NCBI GenBank assembly: GCA_020692205.1
Contig: JAIMKV010000009.1
Span: forward strand, 28,552 to 92,551
Length of the DNA: 64,000 nucleotides
Reading direction: 5' to 3'
DNA from: Myxosarcina sp. GA_180221_E-2-1-MAG-40_15
GTDB lineage: Bacteria > Cyanobacteriota > Cyanobacteriia > Cyanobacteriales > Xenococcaceae
The first letter of the stretch is position 1. Each line of letters starts with the position of its first letter. The notes beneath the pieces are model-generated. The model did not search any database and was not told the DNA's origin. It saw nothing but the letters and a program-made list of their open reading frames with translations. Positions 46,037 through 54,680 of the stretch are shown one piece after another. Position numbers and translations under genes: made by a program.

Positions 46037-47311
46037 TTATTTTTTGTTTTGTCTTTTTAAGGTGTTTAGCTCTTCTGCCATTTCCGAAATCTTTCTCTGT
46101 TGCTCCTGCACTGCCTTAGTTAGCACTGCAATGAGATCCATTGGGCTAAGTTGATCGCGCTCCGAATTTGCCACCAGTTCGGGAACTTCTTCCGCAATGA
46201 AGCCAATATGCTGCTCTTTTTGGCTATCGGCTTTGTAGTTGTACTTAACCGCATTTAAGCCTTGCAGGGCTGCCATTGCTTCTTGCCCCGAAAGTTCAGC
46301 TACATTTTCTTTGAGTGCGATCGAGGAAGCTTGGGTTAAGGCACCAGTCGTCTGAACATTCCCTTCGAGCTTGATTCCCTGTTTGTATCCACTTTTGTAG
46401 TTGACAATCAGCAGGTCTTTACCAAGGCTTGAACTGAGTTCGTGATAAAGGGCAAAGTGAGGACTAGAGTCAGTGGCATTGGGCGCAAGTTGTATCGCAT
46501 TTGCTTCAAATTGAACCGCATTAGTCTTCTTGTCAGGACCTATATCTCGACCTAAAAGCTTACCGTCGACCCGCACTGTTCCTCTAATCGTGCCATTTAC
46601 AACAAGATCATCATCGACGAAAAGTTTCCCTTTGACTTCTACACTACCACCTGGTTTGACAACGAGCCGATAGGCATTGTCCCATACATACCAACCTTCA
46701 TTATTAGTTCCAACTTGCCATGACGGATTACTACCAGATTTGAATAAAATGTCTGCTTCACCGTTAGGATTTTCGATAGTGACAGGGCCACTTGCAACTA
46801 TGTGAAGTTTGTTAGTTGGATTATTTGTACCGATACCGACATTACCGCCTGGTTTCACAACAAGCCGATAGTTGTTATCCCAAACATACCAGCCATTGGA
46901 ATTTGTCCCAACCTGCCATGACGGATTGCTGCCAGATTTGAATAAAATGTCTGCTTCACCATTTGGGTTTTCGATGGCGACAGGCCCACTGCCAACGATA
47001 TGAAGTTTTTTTGTTGGATTATTTGTGCCGATACCGACATTTCCATTTTTCGAGATAGAAAGCTTGTCATCTCCAGACCACAAACGAGCTGTTCCATCTG
47101 CCGCATACCAAACCCAGCGCTCTCCATTTGACGGGCTATTTACAAATCCAGGTTTATTGCGATCTGAGAAAGAAAAACCTCCTCCAGAACCACCACTATG
47201 GACTTCCAGTCCTCCCTCAACGTGAAGTGGGCGTGCAGGGTTGTTGATGCCAATACCAACATTGCCTTCAAGAATAACATTATTGTTGGCATCTAGTTTG
47301 ATATCACCCAT
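46037..47311 (-). CDS. Tail-fibre-type protein with S74 intramolecular chaperone domain
   Basis: A 424-aa protein. The N-terminal three quarters are beta-rich and repetitive, with NVGIGTNNPT-type units of the kind found in phage tail fibres and their relatives. Two adjacent 66-residue copies (residues 91-156 and 157-222) differ at only a few positions. The C-terminus is an S74 (endosialidase chaperone) domain: SIALKENVAELSGQEAMAALQGL and a closing coiled coil. S74 domains trimerise fibres and usually cut themselves off. I start at ATG 47311 because a gagga motif lies upstream; TTG 47395 would add 28 residues. It is first in the three-gene operon. Confidence 0.82.
   Translation of the reverse strand: MGDIKLDANNNVILEGNVGIGINNPARPLHVEGGLEVHSGGSGGGFSFSDRNKPGFVNSPSNGERWVWYAADGTARLWSGDDKLSISKNGNVGIGTNNPTKKLHIVGSGPVAIENPNGEADILFKSGSNPSWQVGTNSNGWYVWDNNYRLVVKPGGNVGIGTNNPTNKLHIVASGPVTIENPNGEADILFKSGSNPSWQVGTNNEGWYVWDNAYRLVVKPGGSVEVKGKLFVDDDLVVNGTIRGTVRVDGKLLGRDIGPDKKTNAVQFEANAIQLAPNATDSSPHFALYHELSSSLGKDLLIVNYKSGYKQGIKLEGNVQTTGALTQASSIALKENVAELSGQEAMAALQGLNAVKYNYKADSQKEQHIGFIAEEVPELVANSERDQLSPMDLIAVLTKAVQEQQRKISEMAEELNTLKRQNKK
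46646..47041. repeat. Internal tandem repeat of 198 bp in the S74 gene
   Basis: The stretches 46844-47041 and 46646-46843 encode two 66-residue copies with near-identical text (WQVGTN...GWYVWDN.YRLVVKPGG). Amino-acid differences are few, so this is a recent in-frame duplication that lengthens the fibre. Confidence 0.85.
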
Positions 47312-47545
47312 GGTATTTTTTTCCTCGTTTGAGTGTTGTAGAAATTGAATTGTGGCGCGATCGCCTTTCCCTAAATCTCCATGAATCAGGATCAAAGGGG
47401 CGATCGCTTATTGCTAGGAAAATCGATCTGATTAGCCGTTCCAGATAGGTTGATCATCATGAATGTTGGTGATTGATCTGTAATTTTTACCTATGGCGAT
47501 CGCCAGCAAAATTCATAACAGCTCAAATAATAACGACCAAACAAA

Positions 47546-47640
47546 GTGAACGGTACTCTGCCTTGAAAAGGCAGAGCCTGCGTTCACCGCCTTCCGCGGT
47601 CAGAATTATTAGCTGAGTAAGGAGCCATATCTCCTTACTC
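47546..47640. mobile_element. Palindrome cluster resembling an IS200/IS605-type end, no transposase
   Basis: Three perfect hairpins follow one another. ctctgcctt/aaggcagag (47556-47576) is enclosed by gtgaacg/cgttcac (47546-47587). accgc/gcggt is at 47586-47600. gagtaaggag/ctccttactc is at 47615-47640. On the minus strand the order ends in accgttcac, reminiscent of right ends and omega-RNA scaffolds of TnpB-type elements in cyanobacteria. There is no tnpB ORF. The remnant or deletion derivative lies at the right border of the 38.6-47.8 kb block. Confidence 0.45.
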
Positions 47641-47700
47641 TTGTGTTCATGATATTAAAGAAGAATTAATTTTTCAATAATCAATAAGAGGTACAATCTA

Positions 47701-47830
47701 ACAGCTTTTGCTCAACAGGTGATTTTTCACCTGATACCAGGGCATTATCCCGTTGCCCCTGAGACAGATCGCCGAGCCTGTCATTATTGCGATTACGATT
47801 TAATTTATCGCGCCGAGCGATCGCCTAAGC
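47701..47830 (+). pseudogene. Decayed 3' remnant of an AddB-like nuclease gene
   Basis: The text translates as TAFAQQVIFHLIPGHYPVAP followed by ETDRRACHYCDYDLIYRAER. This aligns with the end of the intact nuclease gene at 41596 (AFAEKVKFHLEQGYYPVAP...ACKYCDYDLVCR). It keeps the C-x2-C of the iron-sulfur motif but the third cysteine position is tyrosine. Only the last 45 codons remain. A 5' remnant at 38586 belongs to the other end, so a homologous gene appears split by the intervening 9 kb. Confidence 0.75.
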
Positions 47831-47864
47831 TAAAAGCTAAGAAGCTCACAGCTAAAAGCTAAAA
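47826..47864. repeat. Dispersed agctaaaagcta-type short repeat
   Basis: Iterated agctaaaagcta units. This is the reverse complement of the ttagctttt clusters at 4584, 10664 and 11924. It directly follows the nuclease remnant. The 575-nt interval between the S74 gene and the UspA gene contains the hairpin cluster, the remnant and this repeat. Confidence 0.5.
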
Positions 47865-47970
47865 TTAATTAATATTGGTAAATTTTTCCGCTCGATACCT
47901 TCTTTTCTGACACAATGTTTCCTGGCAACAATATTACTAGAGATTAAACCTATTTCTTTGAGATGGCAAA

Positions 47971-48366
47971 ATGTTTAAGTCTATTTTATTTCCGATCGAA
48001 TTAACCAGAGAGGCTCGCCAAGCGATCCAACTAACCGCAGATATGGTCAAAACCCATCAAAGCAAGCTGACTATTCTATCCGTAGTTGAAACCGATGATC
48101 AAGGAGTAATGAGTTCAGCCGAACGGGTGGCTAAACTACTACAGGAAGCCAAGTCATTTTTTGCTAATCAAGGAATTTCTGCTGAAACTATAGAAAGAAC
48201 TGGAATTCCCGCCTTTACCATTTGTGATGTTGCTGACGAAATTAACGCCGATCTAATTATTATGGGCTGTCGTGGTTTAGGTTTAATCGATGAAGAAGCT
48301 GCTGCCGATAGCGTAACCAACCGCGTGATTAATCTCGCTTCTTGTCCTGTATTAGTGACAACCTAA
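47971..48366 (+). CDS. Universal stress protein (UspA family)
   Basis: A 131-aa single-domain universal stress protein. It begins MFKSILFPIELTREARQAIQ and ends in ADLIIMGCRGLGLID and SVTNRVINLASCPVLV, the usual alpha/beta nucleotide-binding fold. The ATP-binding glycine motif GxxG is seen in MGCRGLGLI. It is a lone gene, convergent with recN. Its exact role is not known; UspA proteins respond to a range of stresses. Confidence 0.88.
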   Translation: MFKSILFPIELTREARQAIQLTADMVKTHQSKLTILSVVETDDQGVMSSAERVAKLLQEAKSFFANQGISAETIERTGIPAFTICDVADEINADLIIMGCRGLGLIDEEAAADSVTNRVINLASCPVLVTT

Positions 48367-48414
48367 CAACAGTGTAGCTAGTTTAATTGCTCATGCCCGT
48401 AATCCAAACTAAGC

Positions 48415-50169
48415 TTATTTAGCTTGAGCAGCCCGATATTTAGCAGCTTTAGTGAGTAGAGACTCCGCAAAAGCGATCGCATCTTCGGCGGAATGACCAC
48501 CTGTAATTTGAGCTAACTCTTCGGCTCGTACCTCCTGATTACTTAAAGGTTTGACTCTTACTACTGTCCGAATATCTGCAATGCTACTGCCGTTCGGTTT
48601 GGATTTAGTCGCTTCCTCGATAATAGTTTTTTCAACCTTAAAATGCCCGTTAGCCATTGCTGCAATCAAGGGTTGATGCGTTACACACAATACCTGATGT
48701 TGTTTACCAAGCTGATGTAGTTTTTCGGCGATCGCCTGAGCCACTTTACCTGATACTCCCGCATCTATTTCATCAAAGATCAAGGTACTCGAACTTTCTT
48801 CTGCGCCACTGAAACAAGCCTTTAACGCCAGTAAAAAACGACTCATTTCCCCACCCGAGGCAATTACCGACAAAGGCTGGATCGTCTCTCCCGCATTGGG
48901 ACTAAAATAAAACACTACTTTATCTGCACCCATCGCTGTCGGGATGGATTTAACCAAACGACATTCAAATACTACCTTGTCCATCGCCAGGGGTTTTAAC
49001 TCTTTGACTAGCTGCTTTTCTAATTTAGTTGCTGCTTTTTGTCGCAGTTGAGTCAGCTTGTGACATTCATGTGTTAGCTGTTTTGAAGCCAGCTCATATT
49101 CCTGCTGCAAAGTTGCAATTGATTGTTCCCCGCCTGTAATTAGGGCTAACTCTTGCTGTAGCTGTTGCGTTAGCGCGATCGCGTCACTCAAATCTGGGCC
49201 ATATTTACGACAAATGTGCTTTAATTGGCTAATTCTCGCTTCTATTTCCGCTAATCGTTCGGGATCTGCCTCTAGATCTTCGCTATAGCGGTTGATTTGT
49301 TGCCCTGCTTCTACTATTTGCACCAATCCTGACTGTACCATTTCTAGAATCGGGGCTAATTCTGAGTCGTATTCCACCATCTCCATCAGACAAGATTCTG
49401 CCTTACCCAAAAGATCCGCCCCCGCAGGTACATCATCATCTCCTTCATAAAGTAGATGGTAAGCTTGATTGCCCAATTGCTGTAGCTCAACTACATGAGA
49501 AAGGCGATCACGTTCTTGTTCTAGTTCGTCTAATTCATCGGCATCAGTTAAATCAGCTTCGGTTAAGTCTTTGAGTTGAAATTGCAATAAATCCTGCCGT
49601 TGCAGTAACTCTTGTTCCGATTGAATTCGTTTATCTAAGGCTTTTTTTGCCTGTTGTGCTACTTCATAAGCCTGGACAACTATATTTAACTGCTTTTCGA
49701 TTGGTTTACCACCATAAGCATCTAATAGTTGTCTTTGTCTGTCTGAAATCAACAAATTTACCGTTTGTCCTTGCGCCGTAATTTCTACTAAACGCGATCG
49801 CAATTCTGCCATCAATTGAAGATTAACCAATACCCCATTTACGCGACTGCGCGATCGCATATTGGTTTTACCGACAACTATTTCACGACTACAAACTAAA
49901 GTATTTTCTTCTAAAGAATCAATTTCTTGGATTTCGAGCCACTTGCTAAGCTGAGAATTAATTTCAAAGGTAGCTTCAATCATAGAGCGATCGCTACCGC
50001 TACGGATCATTCGGCTGTTTGCCTTCCCGCCCAAAACCATATCAATCGCATCAAGAATAATTGATTTTCCTGCACCTGTTTCTCCTGTCAGAACGCTCAA
50101 TCCGCTCTCTAAATTGAGTTCCAAAGAATCAACTAAAGCAAAATTATTGATTTTTAGATTAACGAGCAT
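48415..50169 (-). CDS. recN: DNA repair protein RecN
   Basis: RecN is an SMC-like ATPase that supports recombinational repair of double-strand breaks. The 584-aa protein has the Walker A box GETGAGKS near residue 30, a long central coiled-coil region, and a C-terminal signature SGGEMSRFLLALK and Walker B LIFDEIDAGVSG. Length is typical. It stands alone, transcribed toward the uspA-like gene with a 48-nt gap. Confidence 0.95.
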   Translation of the reverse strand: MLVNLKINNFALVDSLELNLESGLSVLTGETGAGKSIILDAIDMVLGGKANSRMIRSGSDRSMIEATFEINSQLSKWLEIQEIDSLEENTLVCSREIVVGKTNMRSRSRVNGVLVNLQLMAELRSRLVEITAQGQTVNLLISDRQRQLLDAYGGKPIEKQLNIVVQAYEVAQQAKKALDKRIQSEQELLQRQDLLQFQLKDLTEADLTDADELDELEQERDRLSHVVELQQLGNQAYHLLYEGDDDVPAGADLLGKAESCLMEMVEYDSELAPILEMVQSGLVQIVEAGQQINRYSEDLEADPERLAEIEARISQLKHICRKYGPDLSDAIALTQQLQQELALITGGEQSIATLQQEYELASKQLTHECHKLTQLRQKAATKLEKQLVKELKPLAMDKVVFECRLVKSIPTAMGADKVVFYFSPNAGETIQPLSVIASGGEMSRFLLALKACFSGAEESSSTLIFDEIDAGVSGKVAQAIAEKLHQLGKQHQVLCVTHQPLIAAMANGHFKVEKTIIEEATKSKPNGSSIADIRTVVRVKPLSNQEVRAEELAQITGGHSAEDAIAFAESLLTKAAKYRAAQAK

Positions 50170-50419
50170 CTAGATAAAATAAAATTAGGCTAACTTGAAC
50201 CGAAATAAATAATTAAAATAATCACTACCAGCAGTTTAGCGAACACAGCAGCAGATCATCAGTATTTTTTTATTAAGGTTTTGTAGCGTGGTTGATTTGA
50301 CATCTTGCCTTACAGATCAGCGTGTTGCTTAGAATTGATTACTAACAACTCTAAGCTTTTATTCACCTCAGCCATCAAAATTTTGAACTAAAAATAGAAC
50401 TACTCTAGATAATTTACGA

Positions 50420-51562
50420 CTAATTTAGTCTTGACCAAGATAGCTGATGCTGTGCTTTATTCCAGTGCCAACGCAGAAAGTTAGCTCGTTGTCCGACTGC
50501 TAAACCTGTTAAGTTAATCGCTTTTCTAGGTGATTCAGTTGCCATAGCGATCGCCTTTTCTAGATCGCATCCCCATTTGACTAAGTTCTCTACTCCTACT
50601 AGTAAAGGCAAAGTTGTTCCTGATAAAGTACCGTCGAGTAATCTAGCAGTACCTCCGCTAACGCTAATCTGTCGCTCATCCCAAGGATAAACACCGTCGG
50701 GTAACCCAAGGGGGGATAAAGCATCGCTGACTAAGAAAATGCCTTGTTGATAATTACTAGCTTTCAGCATAATTTCTACCATTGTGGGACAAACATGATT
50801 GCCATCGGCGATTAAACCACAATAGACATCAGGATTAATAATTGCTGCCCCTAATAATCCTGGTTGGCGATGGTGTAAACTTGGCATGGCGTTAAAAGCA
50901 TGAGTCACCATTGATGCACCCCGATCAAATGCCTGTTTTGCTTCGGTAGCTGTAGCCAAAGAATGTCCTAAGCTGACAACAATATTTTTGTCTCGTAAAT
51001 AACTAATTGCCGTATTGCTACTGTCTAACTCTGGTGCAAGAGTGATCACCTTGACTATCTGGCTATAGTCGCCCAAAACCTGTTTGATATTTTCAATCGT
51101 TAAAGGCAATAAATATTGTTCTGGGTGTGCGCCTCGTTTATGGTAGTTTAAAAATGGTCCTTCTAGGTGAACTCCTAAAACCTCAGCTGTGTTAGTTTGA
51201 TCTTGGGTAGCGACAAACTGAGCTATGGTAGCTAGCGATCGCTGAATTTTATCGACTGCGGTTGTCACTATCGTGGGTAAAAAGCCATCAACTCCCTGTT
51301 GCCAAAGCAAGTCACAGATCTGTTGCAGCTTGGGTAAGTCGGTAAATTCTAAATCGGGAAAAGCTAAACCTAAACCACCATTTATTTGTAGATCTACTCC
51401 CCCTAATGATAGCCAGTCTCCTTGTAGGTCAATTATGATAGTATCTGCTGCTAAATCTAGCTTGCCTGCAATTTGCTTGATTTTTCCCGTCTTAACCGCC
51501 ACCTGCTGTAAGCTTTGATGTCCAACAAGATGAGCATTAATAATCAATTGATTTGCTGTCAT
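50420..51562 (-). CDS. nagA: N-acetylglucosamine-6-phosphate deacetylase NagA
   Basis: NagA hydrolyses GlcNAc-6-phosphate to glucosamine-6-phosphate and acetate in amino-sugar and cell-wall recycling. The 380-aa amidohydrolase has GVDLQINGGLGLAF (metal-binding region), HLEGPFLN, SLGHSLATATEAKQAF, THAFNAMPSLHHR and VSDALSPLGLPDG. The full set of conserved residues is present. It is divergent from purE (intergenic 202 nt). Confidence 0.93.
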   Translation of the reverse strand: MTANQLIINAHLVGHQSLQQVAVKTGKIKQIAGKLDLAADTIIIDLQGDWLSLGGVDLQINGGLGLAFPDLEFTDLPKLQQICDLLWQQGVDGFLPTIVTTAVDKIQRSLATIAQFVATQDQTNTAEVLGVHLEGPFLNYHKRGAHPEQYLLPLTIENIKQVLGDYSQIVKVITLAPELDSSNTAISYLRDKNIVVSLGHSLATATEAKQAFDRGASMVTHAFNAMPSLHHRQPGLLGAAIINPDVYCGLIADGNHVCPTMVEIMLKASNYQQGIFLVSDALSPLGLPDGVYPWDERQISVSGGTARLLDGTLSGTTLPLLVGVENLVKWGCDLEKAIAMATESPRKAINLTGLAVGQRANFLRWHWNKAQHQLSWSRLN

Positions 51563-51764
51563 TTGTCGAGTATCTCCCTCAATCTGCTGCTCAATTAATT
51601 ACCACTTCTATTAGTTTTAAAGTAAAGTTTAAAAAATAAGTATTTTAACTTTAAGTCAAAAAAATTTAACCTAAAAATATTTAAGATCAATTGTTGATAC
51701 CTTGAAAAATGAGTTTAATTAAACCGAACGATCAAACAGATGAATTTCAAATTGCATCAAAACC

Positions 51765-52289
51765 TTGACTGAAACTAAACCCCTAATTGGAATTATTATG
51801 GGCAGTGATTCTGATTTACCCACGATGGAACAAGCGATCACCATTTGTGCAGATTTTACTGTGCCTTACGAGGTAGCAATAATTTCTGCTCACCGTACTC
51901 CAGAAAGAATGGTAGATTATGCCCACAATGCTCATCAAAGAGGTATCAAAGTTATTATTGCCGGTGCAGGAGGAGCAGCACACTTACCAGGCATGGTAGC
52001 TTCTTTAACTCCTCTACCTGTTATTGGTGTGCCTATTGTGACGCGTCAATTGAACGGAGTCGATTCTCTATATTCTATTGTCCAAATGCCCAGAGGTATT
52101 CCCGTTGCTACCGTAGCAATTGGCAATGCTCAAAATGCGGGGTTGCTAGCAGTTCAAATTTTGGCGATAGGCGATCGCGCTCTTCAAAACCAGATTGAAC
52201 AATATCGGCAAAATCTCGCGCAAACAGTTCTTGACAAACAGGGTCGGCTTGATAAATTAGGTTATCAAGCATATTTAGCCCAAATGTAG
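51765..52289 (+). CDS. purE: N5-carboxyaminoimidazole ribonucleotide mutase PurE
   Basis: PurE moves the carboxylate of N5-CAIR to give CAIR in de novo purine synthesis. The 174-aa class I protein has [22 protein letters not shown] and the loop [19 protein letters not shown] 51765 is chosen as the start because upstream ATGs are not in frame. No purK is adjacent in this window. Confidence 0.94.
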   Translation: MTETKPLIGIIMGSDSDLPTMEQAITICADFTVPYEVAIISAHRTPERMVDYAHNAHQRGIKVIIAGAGGAAHLPGMVASLTPLPVIGVPIVTRQLNGVDSLYSIVQMPRGIPVATVAIGNAQNAGLLAVQILAIGDRALQNQIEQYRQNLAQTVLDKQGRLDKLGYQAYLAQM

Positions 52290-52503
52290 ATGTTTTCGAC
52301 TGCTCTTGTAGTCTGCCTAAAAGCTCAAACCAGATCAAACAAGATTATGATTCAAATAGTCTAATTAGTGGAATTATTCAATAAGTTGCTCATTAAATGA
52401 GAAAATGCTGGAGATGACTTTACAATTCTTTACCCAGATTTAGAATTGGTGTAAACTACCTGAGAAAACTCGTATATCAAAAGTAAGAGGAGCGAACGAA
52501 AAG

Positions 52504-53379
52504 ATGCAGTCGGCTCAGACACTGCGAACAGTGCCAAGAGAGTATTTAAAAGCTCCTGGTGGATTTAATCCTAATGTGTTAATGACGAGCGCAGCGCTCG
52601 CGCTATTGACGATCTCGACCATTGGTTACTTTTTCTGGGGATTCCCAGATTGGGTTTCTTTTGTGGCTAATGTGTTGGCGTTGCACTTGTCAGGAACGGT
52701 TATTCATGATGCTTCTCATAATAGCGCCCATCGCAATCGTATAATTAATTCTATATTGGGACATTGCAGTGCCTTAATGTTGGGCTTTGCTTTTCCTGTA
52801 TTTACTAGGGTACATTTGCAGCATCATGCTCACGTAAACGATCCTGAAAATGATCCTGACCACTTTGTTTCCACAGGTGGTCCACTCTGGTTAATTGCTG
52901 CCCGCTTTTTCTACCATGAGTTTTTCTTCTTTCAAAGACGTTTATGGCGTAAGTATGAAATCTTAGAATGGTTTCTCAGTAGGCTGTTCTTAGTCACTAT
53001 AGTTATCTTGGGTATCCACTATGGCTTTATTGGCTATGTAATGAACTTTTGGTTTGTCCCTGCCTTAGTAGTCGGGATGGCATTGGGACTATTTTTTGAT
53101 TATCTACCCCATCGTCCTTTTAAAGAGCGCGATCGCTGGAAAAACTCCCGAGTTTATCCTAGCCCGATTTTAAACTTCTTGATTTTGGGACAAAATTACC
53201 ATTTGGTGCATCATCTTTGGCCTTCGATTCCCTGGTATAAGTATCAATCGGCCTATTACGATACCAAGCCTCTATTAGATGCTAAAGGTTGTGAACAATC
53301 GCTAGGGCTTCTAAATGTTCAGAACTTTCTCAGCTTTTTATACGACATCTTCTTGGGTATTCGTTTCCATAAGCATTAG
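52504..53379 (+). CDS. crtR: Beta-carotene hydroxylase CrtR
   Basis: CrtR introduces hydroxyl groups at C-3 of carotenoid beta-rings, giving zeaxanthin and related xanthophylls in the cyanobacterial membranes. The 291-aa membrane di-iron enzyme has three histidine clusters: HDASHNSAH, HLQHHAH and HLVHHLWP. Hydrophobic helices lie between them. The N-terminus (TVPREYLKAPGGFNPNVL) matches the cyanobacterial CrtR start. It is followed 25 nt later by menC on the same strand. Confidence 0.94.
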   Translation: MQSAQTLRTVPREYLKAPGGFNPNVLMTSAALALLTISTIGYFFWGFPDWVSFVANVLALHLSGTVIHDASHNSAHRNRIINSILGHCSALMLGFAFPVFTRVHLQHHAHVNDPENDPDHFVSTGGPLWLIAARFFYHEFFFFQRRLWRKYEILEWFLSRLFLVTIVILGIHYGFIGYVMNFWFVPALVVGMALGLFFDYLPHRPFKERDRWKNSRVYPSPILNFLILGQNYHLVHHLWPSIPWYKYQSAYYDTKPLLDAKGCEQSLGLLNVQNFLSFLYDIFLGIRFHKH

Positions 53380-53404
53380 TTAGCTTAAACCTAAAAATCA
53401 AGTA

Positions 53405-54322
53405 GTGAATGAGCGATTAAAATTTAGATTTAATATTTATCAGCGTCGTTTAAAACAACCCTTACGTACCAGCCACGGTATCTGGCAAATACGTGAGGGT
53501 ATTATTATTAGCCTCGTTGATCGATTTGGTGTGGTTAGTCAAGGAGAGATTGCGCCATTGCCCTGGTTTGGTTCAGAAACAATGTCTCAAGCCTTAGAGT
53601 TTTGTCAACAGTTGCCAGAGACTATCAGTTTAAAAGATATAGCAGCAATTCCAGATTGTCTCCCTTGTTGTCAATTTGCTTTTGAATCTGCTGGACTAAT
53701 TTCTGCAATTGAGCAAGTTAATCAACCTAACAATTTAAACTATTGTTATTTACTACCCGCAGGAGAACAAGCTTTAACCAGCTGGCAAAATATATATCAG
53801 AATCAAGCAGCTACTATCTTTAAGTGGAAAATTGGCGTTTTGCCATTAGCCAGAGAAATGGAGATTTTAAAGCAGTTAACTAGCATTCTTCCTCCAGGCG
53901 TTAAATTAAGACTAGATGCCAACGGGGGATTAAATCTACAACAGGCGCGAAAGTTATTATTGCTGACGGACAAATTAAAAGCGATCGCCTTTATCGAACA
54001 ACCCTTGTCTCCAGATAATTTTGCTGACATATTGCAGCTAAGACAAGAGCATACTACTCTTTTAGCATTAGATGAGTCTGTTGCTAGTTTTAAACAGTTA
54101 CAGATAGCTCATCAGCAAGGATGGGATGGAGTGTATGTAATTAAGGCAGCCATTATGGGTTTTCCTAGTCGGCTGAAGCAATTTTGTCAGGATAATTGTT
54201 TAGATATCGTCTTGTCTTCAGTTTTGGAAACCGAAGTTGGTCGTAACACAATCTTGAACATGGCTCAAGAATTCAATCATCCCCGCGCGGTTGGTTTTGG
54301 AATCCAGCACTTCTATGATTAA
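53405..54322 (+). CDS. menC: o-Succinylbenzoate synthase MenC
   Basis: MenC dehydrates SHCHC to o-succinylbenzoate in phylloquinone synthesis. The 305-aa enolase-superfamily protein has the N-terminal capping domain (QPLRTSHGIWQIREG-like start), a catalytic lysine in KWKIG, metal-ligand Asp in RLDANGG, Glu in FIEQPL, Asp in LALDESV, and a second lysine in VIKAAI. The start is GTG 53405. It follows crtR by 25 nt; its substrate goes on to MenE (20220). Confidence 0.93.
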   Translation: MNERLKFRFNIYQRRLKQPLRTSHGIWQIREGIIISLVDRFGVVSQGEIAPLPWFGSETMSQALEFCQQLPETISLKDIAAIPDCLPCCQFAFESAGLISAIEQVNQPNNLNYCYLLPAGEQALTSWQNIYQNQAATIFKWKIGVLPLAREMEILKQLTSILPPGVKLRLDANGGLNLQQARKLLLLTDKLKAIAFIEQPLSPDNFADILQLRQEHTTLLALDESVASFKQLQIAHQQGWDGVYVIKAAIMGFPSRLKQFCQDNCLDIVLSSVLETEVGRNTILNMAQEFNHPRAVGFGIQHFYD

Positions 54323-54328
54323 AAATTG

Positions 54329-54508
54329 CCTTGCCTTGTTCAATTTTTCAGCGAGAAGGCGAGAAAAATCTTCCGAAACTACATTACCCTGCTCATCTAT
54401 CAAATATAGTTTTTGGTAGTTTACGTAGTTGTTTTTTGCGAGGCTTACCGATACGCGAACGCAATTGTTGAGATAGTCCTTGATAGGTGTCTTCAATACT
54501 GTATTCAA
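54329..54508 (-). CDS. Possible small protein or remnant, unrecognised
   Basis: The minus-strand frame from 54508 reads MNTVLKTPIKDYLNNCVRVS, with YQKLYLIDEQGNVVSEDFSR after it. It looks like a short real domain and not random translation. The frame runs on into antisense of menC down to 54218, where it looks like a shadow. I give only the part outside menC, so the end coordinate here is the menC boundary, not a stop codon. A recently acquired small gene or a remnant are both possible. Confidence 0.25.
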
Positions 54509-54680
54509 TTTACCAGATTTTTTTAATCGAAATTGTCCGCTTAAAAATGTCCAATCAAAGTGTATTTACTGTTGCTTGGGTTTTTTACCTCAGACTAAAA
54601 TTTAACTACACGGCGTGTAACTAATCACCTTTAGTAGTGCGATCGCAATTATTTTAATCTTCAAGCGACATTTTTAGGTA

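Noticed and set aside
47546..47640. Hairpin cluster as a possible tRNA or small regulatory RNA
   Set aside because: No tRNA T-loop or anticodon-arm pattern fits and stems do not match any known cyanobacterial small RNA that I can recall; a transposon-end origin is more likely.
51845..52198. 117-codon plus-strand ORF inside purE
   Set aside because: Serine, cysteine and arginine-rich text is an alternative frame of purE with no family features.
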